DNA from: JADLEX01 sp964586775
GTDB taxonomy: Bacteria; Lernaellota; Lernaellaia; JACKCT01
DNA length: 20,474 nucleotides
NCBI GenBank assembly: GCA_964586775.1
Contig: CAZPJD010000200.1
Location: 1-20,474 of the forward strand
Direction of reading: 5' to 3'
Numbering within the stretch: the stretch's first letter is position 1; every line of letters begins with the position of its first letter. The translations under genes and the position numbers were made by a program. The notes under the pieces were generated by a model, which did not search any database, was not told the origin of the DNA, and saw only the letters and a program-made list of their open reading frames with translations. Shown here one piece after another: positions 1 through 6,217 of the stretch.

Positions 1-584
1 GCGGCGGCGTGCGCGAGCGCCACACCTACCGCATCGGCATCGACCTTGGACTACCCATCGGCGGCCTCGCGTCCATCGTCGGCGCGGTCGGCGAGCAAAA
101 CGCCCTCATCGCGTGGGCGTGCCTCACCGAGGCCGGCGCGCTGCGCATGAATAAGGCGAATCTCGAGATGCTTCCCTTCGTGCTGGACCTCGGCAAGCTC
201 CCCGTGCTCGTCGCCTATCCGCCCTACCATTACTGGGAATATCCGAATGCGGATTCGTTGATTCCCATGCACGGGCCCGACTGCGGCGTGCTGATGCTGG
301 CCGAGACGCTCGGCTGCAAGGTGATCCTCGTCAAAGACGTGGACGGCATCCACGACGCCGACCCGAACGCGAACGAGGGCACGAATCGCCTCGACCGCGT
401 CACCGTCGCCGAGCTGCGCGCGAACGGCCCCAAGACGCTGCCCATCGAGGCGGCGGCGCTCGACATTCTCGGTCGCGCGCGCAATGTCACCCACACGCAC
501 ATCATCTCGGCCCGGCGGCCCGAAGACCTCGTCACGGTGCTCGGCGGCGGCGATGCGGGAACGCGCATCGAGCGCGGCGAATAA
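1..584 (+). CDS. mosA: Molybdenum storage protein, alpha-type subunit (MosA), 5' end missing
   Basis: This is the C-terminal 194 residues of an amino-acid-kinase-fold protein cut by the window edge; the first whole codon is at position 3, and the frame is open to the edge. The GTG at 9 is internal, because the preceding Gly-Gly belongs to the family's glycine-rich nucleotide loop, followed by VRERH and the GLDLGLPVG-like stretch. Further down come PPYHYWEYP and VKDVDGIHDADPNAN, the counterparts of PPYHHHEFP and VEDVDGIYTADPNG that I recall from Azotobacter MosA. In known systems MosA and MosB form a hexameric cage that stores polyoxomolybdate clusters in the cytoplasm and uses ATP for loading. 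One family segment reading HRADTG in Azotobacter is HGPDCG here, so the cluster pocket may differ. It sits 13 nt upstream of mosB. A UMP-kinase-like relative is the alternative, but the adjacent MosB makes that unlikely. Confidence 0.85.
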   Translation, partial: GGVRERHTYRIGIDLGLPIGGLASIVGAVGEQNALIAWACLTEAGALRMNKANLEMLPFVLDLGKLPVLVAYPPYHYWEYPNADSLIPMHGPDCGVLMLAETLGCKVILVKDVDGIHDADPNANEGTNRLDRVTVAELRANGPKTLPIEAAALDILGRARNVTHTHIISARRPEDLVTVLGGGDAGTRIERGE

Positions 585-597
585 CGGAGAAAATCAC

Positions 598-1386
598 ATG
601 CTTGATCGACGTACTTACTCGAACGAATACCTGAACGCGCTTCGGCCGAACGCGAATCCCTACCGGATGCTTCCCGACGCGACGGTCATCAAGATCGGCG
701 GCCAGAGCGTGATGGACCGCGGCGCGGTCGCCGTGATGCCCGTGGTGGAGCAGATCCGCACGGCCGTGAAGGCGGGGCAGCAGCTCATCGTCTGCACCGG
801 CGGCGGCACACGCTCGCGTCACATCTATCAGCTCGCGGTCGATCTCGGCCTGCCGCCGGGAATCCTCGCCAAGGCGGGCGAGGCGGTGGCCAAGCAGAAC
901 GCGCGCATGATCCAGATGTTGCTCTCCGACTGCGGCTCGGTGCACGTTCACGGCGAAAATCTGGAAGAGCTGCCCGCATTCCTGCGCGCCGGGTCGCTGC
1001 CCGTGCTGTCGGGCATGCCGCCCTACGAATACTGGACGCGGCCGCCGTCGGACGGACGCATTCCCGACGAACGCACCGACGTGGGCACCTACCTGCTCGC
1101 CGAGGTGATGGGTGTGAAGCGGTGCGTTTTCGTCAAGGACGAGGACACGCTCTACGACGACGATCCCAAGCGCAACCCGAACGCGAAGAAGATCGAGACA
1201 TCGAACGTCGCCGAGATCGAGGCGATGAACCTGAAGGACATGATCATCGAGCGAGTGCTGCTGAAGATGCTGCGCGAGGCGCGCTTCGTGAAAAAGATCC
1301 AGGTCGTCAACGCGCTGCGGCCCGGGCAGCTCACGGCGGCGCTTGCGGGCGAGCCGGTCGGCTTCACGTTCGACGGCGGGGCGTGA
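598..1386 (+). CDS. mosB: Molybdenum storage protein, beta subunit (MosB)
   Basis: The 262-residue length fits the family (about 270 in Azotobacter). The ATG at 598 is chosen because GGAGA lies at 586-590 and because upstream codons in this frame only overlap mosA. The N-terminus carries LPDATVIKIGGQSVMDRG, nearly identical to the MosB nucleotide-binding segment as I remember it. It is followed by CTGGGTRSRH (glycine loop), GLPPGILAKAG, SGMPPYEYWTRP, RTDVGTYLLAE and VFVKDEDTLYDDDPK, which is the amino-acid-kinase order. The C-terminus VVNALRPGQLTAALAGEPVG also follows the MosA/MosB pattern. The protein should pair with MosA in the heterohexameric cage and bind ATP and molybdate clusters in the cytoplasm. 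Its stop overlaps the next start (GTGA), which points to translational coupling with the lipoprotein gene. The identification is firm. Confidence 0.93.
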   Translation: MLDRRTYSNEYLNALRPNANPYRMLPDATVIKIGGQSVMDRGAVAVMPVVEQIRTAVKAGQQLIVCTGGGTRSRHIYQLAVDLGLPPGILAKAGEAVAKQNARMIQMLLSDCGSVHVHGENLEELPAFLRAGSLPVLSGMPPYEYWTRPPSDGRIPDERTDVGTYLLAEVMGVKRCVFVKDEDTLYDDDPKRNPNAKKIETSNVAEIEAMNLKDMIIERVLLKMLREARFVKKIQVVNALRPGQLTAALAGEPVGFTFDGGA

Positions 1387-1997
1387 TCGTGCGCGCGCTG
1401 CGCCTTCTCGCCGTCATCTGCGTCTTCTCGCTGGTCGCGGCGTGCGCCAAAGCCCCCTCACCGGTCGAGCCGACGCCGACCCCCGCGCCCAGCCCGACGC
1501 CGAAAGTGGCGAAGGCCGAACGCGGCGAAGGTTCGGGGGGGGGCTCAGGCCAAGGTGGAGGATCGGCCAAAGGCGGCGGGCGTGGCGAAAAGGGCCGCGG
1601 CGACAAAAACAGCGGCGGACGCATGGCCGAGAAGATGGAGCGCTCGCGCTACGCGCTCGAGATCGTCAAGCCCGACGGCACCAGCGTGAAAATCCCCGCG
1701 AAGGAACTCTGGGAAATGCGCGAGGCCGAGCCGATGACCATCGGCGGCAAGAGCTGGCACGGGCCGACGCTCGCGAAGGTGATCGAAAAGGCGGGGATCG
1801 AGAAGTACAAGAAGGTCGAGTTCCATAAGAAGGACACCGGCCTCGCCGTGCTGAAGAAAGACATCGACGCCGATCCGAACCGCTACCGCCTGATCTTCAG
1901 CCGCGTCCCCGACCTCAAGCTCGCCGACACCAAGGTCAATCATCCGGGCGTGCGCCGGGCGACGCATCTCAAGAAGATCTACGTCACCGCCAAATGA
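1383..1997 (+). CDS. Lipoprotein with Gly-rich linker and small C-terminal alpha/beta domain, mos operon
   Basis: This 204-residue protein starts at GTG 1383, which overlaps the mosB stop by 4 nt; the hydrophobic signal begins straight after. Residues 5-20 are hydrophobic and end in the lipobox LVAAC, so Cys21 should be lipidated. A Pro/Thr-rich stretch (24-40) and a Gly/Ser/Lys-rich linker (48-79) lead to a folded domain at about 88-204. That domain has a GGKSWHGPTLAKVIEKAGI segment and ends with GVRRATHLKKIYVTAK. The pattern of a W-x-G-x-x-L helix followed by an edge strand recalls the molybdopterin-binding domain of sulfite-oxidase-type proteins, but the conserved Mo-ligating Cys is not seen, so this is only a loose resemblance. 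Genomic position suggests a periplasmic or surface protein serving the same metal or oxyanion as MosAB. I cannot name the family; function is inferred from context only. Confidence 0.8.
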   Translation: MIVRALRLLAVICVFSLVAACAKAPSPVEPTPTPAPSPTPKVAKAERGEGSGGGSGQGGGSAKGGGRGEKGRGDKNSGGRMAEKMERSRYALEIVKPDGTSVKIPAKELWEMREAEPMTIGGKSWHGPTLAKVIEKAGIEKYKKVEFHKKDTGLAVLKKDIDADPNRYRLIFSRVPDLKLADTKVNHPGVRRATHLKKIYVTAK

Positions 1998-3262
1998 CGT
2001 CCCCCGACAATATCGCGCCGCAATCCGACCGACGCGACGCGATTCTCGGCGCCCTCGGCTGGATCTATGTTCTAACGCTGGGCGTCGTCGTTTTCGCCAT
2101 CGACCACCCGTGGTGGCTTGGCGGCCTGTGCGCCGCGCAGTTCGCCGTCGCGGTTGTCGCCGGCATCAAGCCGGCGGAACTCGTCGACACGCTGCGCCGC
2201 CTCGTCACCTTCTTCGGATTCCTGCTCGCATCCTACGTCGTCTTCGGCGCGGACTGGCGCGAGGGCGCGTGGCTGTGCGTGCGCATTCTCGCAGTCATCA
2301 TTGCGTCGCTAGCGGCGCGCGGCCCCGCGGGCTCGATGCGCCTGTTCGCCGGGCTCCAGGCGCTACACGTTCCCCACGCCATCGCCGTGCCGCTCACCGT
2401 CTCGATCGCGATGATCAACGAAGAGGGTGGGCGCGGCGGCGGGCGCGGTCGAGGCCGGGGACGAGGCAAGGGAAACGGCGAGAAGAAAACGATTCGAGAG
2501 ATCCTGCGCTCCGGCGCGTCGCTCATCACGGGGCCGCTCGCGCGAATCGACGCGCGCGCGGAGGCCGCGCTCGCGCCCTACGGACTGACCGAAAACGCGG
2601 CCCACGACGCGCGGGTCGTCGTCTCCACGTCGGTGCTCACGATGGTCACGCGATTCCTCAAGGTCGCGCCGGGGCTGCCCGTCGCGCCGGGCCACAAGGG
2701 CATCGTGTTGATTCCGCTCTACCTGCACGCGGCGCGGTCGGTGCGCGGGCGTTTCGGCGCGTTCAAGGTCGGTGCGGTCACGGCGGTGATCTCGTTTCTC
2801 ACCGGCGAAGGCCGCTTCGGCGTCTTCGAGATGTTCAAACACGTCGTCGCCGGGCTGACCGCCGATCTGCTGCTGCCGCTCTATCGCGGCAATCCGTCCG
2901 TCTTCACGCTCGGATTCGTCGGCATCGTCGTGGCGCTCGCGCGCTTCACCACCATGGCGCTCGTCACGTGGCTCGCCGGCGCGCCGCCCGAGTTCTGGGC
3001 GCTCATCGGCACCATCGGCCTTACGCACGTCGTCTTCGGCGCGCTCTCGGGCGCGGTGTCGCGCGCGCTCTTCACGCTCACCGACGCGATGCAGGTCGAA
3101 GCGACCGAAGCTCCCGCGCCGGCGGACGCGCAGGTTGCCGACGTCCCCGCTCCCGAACCGACGGTGGCGCAACCGGAAGAACGTCGCGGCGGCGGTGGTG
3201 GCGGAGGTGGGGGCGGGGGCGGCGGGGGCGGTGGTCGCCGCCGCACGAACGGCGAGCCCTGA
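1994..3262 (+). CDS. Multi-pass membrane protein, probable fused ECF transporter T- and S-like component
   Basis: This 422-residue protein starts at ATG 1994, overlapping the lipoprotein stop by 4 nt. Hydrophobic segments are near 17-36, 41-58, 69-85 and 92-108, then about 207-225, 236-247, 256-270, 281-296, 303-328 and 333-360. The N-terminal half resembles an EcfT/CbiQ energy-coupling protein: four membrane segments, a long amphipathic region with LQALHVPHAIAVPL, and RIDARAEAALAPYGL, which looks like a degraded Ala-Arg-Gly coupling motif. The C-terminal half (about 230-365) looks like a substrate-binding S component, with a G-rich entry helix and GEGRFGVFEMFKHVVAGLTADL. A Gly/Arg-rich loop (145-161) and a tail with 16 consecutive Gly (399-414) are unusual. 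No ATPase gene is in view; one could lie upstream of the window. Gene order suggests uptake of molybdate or a related substrate, which is inference. An unrelated integral membrane protein is the main alternative. Confidence 0.72.
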   Translation: MTSPDNIAPQSDRRDAILGALGWIYVLTLGVVVFAIDHPWWLGGLCAAQFAVAVVAGIKPAELVDTLRRLVTFFGFLLASYVVFGADWREGAWLCVRILAVIIASLAARGPAGSMRLFAGLQALHVPHAIAVPLTVSIAMINEEGGRGGGRGRGRGRGKGNGEKKTIREILRSGASLITGPLARIDARAEAALAPYGLTENAAHDARVVVSTSVLTMVTRFLKVAPGLPVAPGHKGIVLIPLYLHAARSVRGRFGAFKVGAVTAVISFLTGEGRFGVFEMFKHVVAGLTADLLLPLYRGNPSVFTLGFVGIVVALARFTTMALVTWLAGAPPEFWALIGTIGLTHVVFGALSGAVSRALFTLTDAMQVEATEAPAPADAQVADVPAPEPTVAQPEERRGGGGGGGGGGGGGGGGRRRTNGEP

Positions 3263-3417
3263 CGCGCCGACTGTCTCGCGATTCGGCGCCGCCGAAATTT
3301 GCCTTGACGCACACGAGGCGCTAAACTCGCGTAGACGTCCAAGGCCTTCGGTCTGGGTTCCTTTTCTTGGCGGCTCCGGAGTCTTACACCGCGACGGAGA
3401 TCCCTAGGATTGCGCTC

Positions 3418-3822
3418 ATGGACACGTTATCGCCGGAGGAGCGTAGCAGAATCATGGCGCGGGTGAGGTCCCGCGACACAAGACCGGAGATGATGGTACG
3501 CCGCCTCGCGCATAAAATGGGCTTTCGCTTCCGCCTCCACGCCGCCGATTTGCCTGGAAAGCCCGATTTGGTTTTTCGCTCCCGCAGGAAGGTGATTTTC
3601 GTTCACGGCTGCTATTGGCATCGCCACAGGAACTGCGCGCTCGCACGTCTGCCGAAAAGCCGTCTGGACTTCTGGATTCCGAAGCTCGAGGCGAACGCGC
3701 GCCGCGACGCGGAGAATCGTTCACGATTGAAAAAAATGGGATGGTCGGTTCTGGTCGTGTGGGAGTGTCAGTTATCGGACGAGAAACGGCTTCAAAGGCG
3801 CGTGCTCGAATTCCTCTCTTAG
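3418..3822 (+). CDS. vsr: Very short patch repair (Vsr-type) mismatch endonuclease
   Basis: The 134-residue protein starts at ATG 3418 with MDTLSPEERSRIMARVRSRD, the usual Vsr opening. Catalytic features visible are Glu24, the metal-binding Asp50 in GKPDLVF, and HGCYWHRH with His63 and His68. The structural zinc ligands fit Cys65, His70, Cys73 and Cys117, the last in VVWECQL; spacing agrees with the E. coli enzyme. Vsr nicks next to T:G mismatches that arise when 5-methylcytosine deaminates inside a methylated recognition site, starting repair back to C:G. That fits the neighbouring C5-methyltransferase. It runs convergent with the restriction enzyme gene and their stop codons overlap by 4 nt (3819-3822). 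No clear promoter or strong ribosome binding site was seen upstream. Confidence 0.93.
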   Translation: MDTLSPEERSRIMARVRSRDTRPEMMVRRLAHKMGFRFRLHAADLPGKPDLVFRSRRKVIFVHGCYWHRHRNCALARLPKSRLDFWIPKLEANARRDAENRSRLKKMGWSVLVVWECQLSDEKRLQRRVLEFLS

Positions 3823-4430
3823 GGCTTCGCCTGACGGTCCGGCGGATTCGCGCCCAAGAAATCCGCGAGCATTCTCCGCGCCTCGACGCTCGTTCTTGTT
3901 TGGCGAAGCCTTTTCGCCCAAGGACGACCGGGGTGAAGCGCGTCCCACCACGAAATCTCGCCCTGGTGGCGACCCTTGCCGGGATCGTGGTTTCCAAAAC
4001 CCTCGACGCAAACGTTCCAGACCGGCTGAAAATGCTCGAGGAGGAAGCGCTCGGCCATCGTGATCCATAGAGGTGTCACGACGAGGAACCGACAGCGGAA
4101 GTCGGCGATGTCCAAGTTTCCAGCCGCCTCAACAGAGGCGACGTGCTCCGACAGGCGATTGTGCAAGGCCGATCCGGGACCTGCGGAACGGGATCCCTTC
4201 CGAGCCCCCGCCGGCACGGCTTTGCCGACGTATATGGGCAGCGTGGCCTTGGGTGAACGGACAGGGTGGTAGGGTTCGAAGGAACCGTTGTAAAACAGAG
4301 CGTACACCCCGGCACCTTCAAATGGCGTTTCCAGCGGGAGCGGATACGGGCCGCGCGACATGAGTTCTCGAACGAGATTGCGCGTGAGATTGTCGTAGTC
4401 GAGGGGGTTGTATTCCTCGTGGTCAGGCAT
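3819..4430 (-). CDS. Eco29kI-like type II restriction endonuclease (GIY-YIG family)
   Basis: This 203-residue protein starts at the ATG ending at 4430, which has GGAGG five bases upstream; a further upstream ATG at 4472 lies deep inside the methyltransferase gene. The GIY-YIG core is seen as GVYALFYNG (Tyr43) and PIYVGKAVP (Tyr67, Gly69, Lys70). The other active-site residues known from Eco29kI match in spacing: Arg92 and His96 in LHNRLSEH, Glu127 in MAERFLL and Asn139 in PVWN. The GFGNHDPGKGR and LHPGRPWA segments are also typical of this family. Eco29kI cuts CCGCGG; the same target here is inference. The start overlaps the methyltransferase stop by 8 nt, so the enzyme is probably made only after the protecting methylase. 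Confidence 0.9.
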   Translation of the reverse strand: MPDHEEYNPLDYDNLTRNLVRELMSRGPYPLPLETPFEGAGVYALFYNGSFEPYHPVRSPKATLPIYVGKAVPAGARKGSRSAGPGSALHNRLSEHVASVEAAGNLDIADFRCRFLVVTPLWITMAERFLLEHFQPVWNVCVEGFGNHDPGKGRHQGEISWWDALHPGRPWAKRLRQTRTSVEARRMLADFLGANPPDRQAKP

Positions 4431-5628
4431 TTGCGCCTCCAAGGCTGTCGGCGACGCCGGCGGCCACGACATGCGCCAATCGCACGGGCACGGCGTTACC
4501 CAACTGCCTCATCGACTCGGACCATGAGCCCATGAACTCCCACTCGTCCGGAAAGGTCTGAACGCGTGCGGCCTCGCGCACGGAGAAGTATCGGACCTCG
4601 CCACCGGGATAAGCGATCATGTTCTCGCCGCCGGGAACGCCGTGCACTCCTGCTTTGAGGGCTTTCGCCGGCAAATCCAAGGGACTCCCCGTGTGGCCCG
4701 GATAGGCGCGCGCGCCGCGTTGGTGCGAATGGTTGGGAAAGCGCGCGGCCGCGCGTTCGCGCGGGTCGGGTAAATCGCGCAATCCGTCGCGAACTGTATG
4801 CCATGGTTCGTCGATGCGAGGCCGCCGTCCGGCGAACAACCCGGGAATCGTGTCGCGGAAACGCGCCGGAGGCGCGTGAGGCGGTTTGACGGCGTGCCGC
4901 GACCAATATTCGCCCGTAACCCATTGGTCGTGAAACAGGGTTTCGAGGGAATGCGTTGGATCGGGAAAGCTCCACTCGATCCCCGTGTCGGATCGAAATC
5001 CAACGACGAACAATCGTTCTCTACGCTGGGGGACGCCATAGTCAGCTGCGTTGGCAACGCGGAAGACGAGATTGTAGCGAGGGCCGTCGGAGCGACCGGA
5101 CGTTTGCGCTCTTTCGAGTCTCGACAGGTGATCGCCCCAAGACTCGTTTTTTCGGCGAGTCAGCGAGGGAAGGGACAATTGCAGGAGGGCGTATTGAAAG
5201 TACGTCGAGAAGGATTTTCGAAGAAGACCCTTGACGTTCTCCATGATGAACGCGCGCGGTTCCAATTCACGGATGGCGCGAATGAATTGCGGGATCATGT
5301 CCCGATGGTCGTCCGGACCGCGATGTCGTCCACCGATGCTGAACGGTTGGCACGGCGGGCCGCCGGCGACGACGTCCACCGCGGCAATTTTCTCGAACGA
5401 AATTTCCTGCACGGGGGAGGAAACGACGTTCCAGAAATCCACTCCGGGTATCCGGCCAATCCCGGCGTTTCGCTCGATGGTACGGCACGCGTCGCGATTG
5501 AAATCGATCAGCGCTGTGTGTTTGAAGCCGGCGAAGTGCATTCCGAGAGCCAGTCCGCCGGCACCCGTGAAAAGCTCAAGGGAACGCAGTTCCCTCGCGC
5601 TGACTTTCCGACTGGCTGCTTCCGACAT
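4423..5628 (-). CDS. C5-cytosine DNA methyltransferase of the Eco29kI-like R-M system
   Basis: With the start at 5628 (AAGG about eight bases upstream) the protein has 401 residues; an in-frame start at 5691 would add 21 residues that do not look like family sequence. Motifs come in the standard m5C order: I, LELFTGAGGLALGMHFAGF (17-35); IV, GGPPCQPFS with catalytic Cys93; VI, ENVKGL (130-135); VIII, QRRERLFVVGF (201-211); X, QLGNAVP near 375-381. The target-recognition region lies between motifs VIII and IX (about 215-335). The enzyme transfers a methyl group from S-adenosylmethionine to cytosine in the recognition site, protecting host DNA from the nuclease encoded next. The 5' end lies 54 bp from the divergent DUF1016 remnant, so control signals may be shared. 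Confidence 0.94.
   Translation of the reverse strand: MSEAASRKVSARELRSLELFTGAGGLALGMHFAGFKHTALIDFNRDACRTIERNAGIGRIPGVDFWNVVSSPVQEISFEKIAAVDVVAGGPPCQPFSIGGRHRGPDDHRDMIPQFIRAIRELEPRAFIMENVKGLLRKSFSTYFQYALLQLSLPSLTRRKNESWGDHLSRLERAQTSGRSDGPRYNLVFRVANAADYGVPQRRERLFVVGFRSDTGIEWSFPDPTHSLETLFHDQWVTGEYWSRHAVKPPHAPPARFRDTIPGLFAGRRPRIDEPWHTVRDGLRDLPDPRERAAARFPNHSHQRGARAYPGHTGSPLDLPAKALKAGVHGVPGGENMIAYPGGEVRYFSVREAARVQTFPDEWEFMGSWSESMRQLGNAVPVRLAHVVAAGVADSLGGANA
4436..4440 (-). promoter_or_regulatory. Shine-Dalgarno site setting the restriction enzyme start
   Basis: GGAGG on the minus strand, inside the end of the methyltransferase gene and 5 nt before the ATG at 4430. It decides between that ATG and the upstream in-frame ATG at 4472, and it implies the nuclease is translated from the methyltransferase mRNA. 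Confidence 0.75.
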
Positions 5629-5682
5629 GGCCGCCTTGGTTGAGATCGTGCTGAATACGCAGTTCATAGCGGATTTCCCGGG

Positions 5683-6205
5683 ATGGAGCAACGCAAAGAC
5701 GAAGGCGAACCCTCGACCGACCCTCTGGCGCTCTCGTCAAGGTGGTCGAGTCGGCCCGCCGCGCGGCCGCGCGCTCGGTCAACAGCATCATGACCGCCAC
5801 GTATTGGGAGATCGGTCGGCGGATTGTAGAGCAGGAGCAGAAGGGAAAAAGGCGGGCGGAATACGGTTAGGAGCTATTGGAGCGCATATCCGCCGATATG
5901 TCGGTTCGATTCGGACGTGGATTCTCCGTTCGCAACTTGCGAGGCATGCGAAGCTTCTACCTGGGATGGCCGATTCGGCAGACAGTGTCTGCCGAATCTT
6001 CGACCGCGCAGGCGCTTGTCCAAACCGCCGAGCGCTTCCCGCTATCATGGTCGCACTACGTTCGCCTGATGCAGGTCGAAAACGAGCATGCCCGCGTTTT
6101 TTACGAGAAAGAAACGTTGCGCGGCGGATGGACCGTTCGCCAACTGAACCGGCAGATTGGATCGCAATTCTACGAGCGAACGGCCCTGTCGAAAAACGAA
6201 ATCGC
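5683..6205 (+). pseudogene. DUF1016 (YhcG / PDDEXK nuclease family) pseudogene, N-terminal domain only
   Basis: From about 5736 one frame reads ALVKVVESARRAAARSVNS, ATYWEIGRRIVEQEQKGKRRAEYG, then a TAG stop (5868-5870), and continues ELLERISADMS, GRGFSVRNLRGMRSFYLGWP, FPLSWSHYVRLM, FYEKETLRGGWTVRQLNRQIGS and QFYERTALSKN. This is the N-terminal DUF1016 domain of YhcG-like proteins, found in many genomes beside restriction loci. The likely ATG at 5683 (MEQRKDEGEP) is in another frame, so a frameshift near 5730 is also needed. After about 6205 the similarity stops and the catalytic PDDEXK domain is absent. The gene is therefore broken three ways: frameshift, internal stop and 3' deletion. It abuts the convergent RecA-like gene ending at 6218. 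A 27-nt palindrome lies inside it. Confidence 0.85.
5972..5998. repeat. 27-nt near-perfect palindrome (13-bp arms, 1-nt centre)
   Basis: The left arm 5972-5984 is the exact reverse complement of the right arm 5986-5998, with a single G at 5985. It falls in the DUF1016 pseudogene at the residues QTVSAES, a segment that varies in sequence and length between family members. On RNA it would form a strong hairpin; on DNA it resembles a protein-binding dyad or a small mobile palindrome. Confidence 0.85.
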
Positions 6206-6217
6206 TTCAGCGAATCC

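Noticed and set aside
3304..3336. TTGACG as a -35 box for vsr
   Set aside because: No acceptable -10 box at 16-18 bp; the nearest candidates give wrong spacing.
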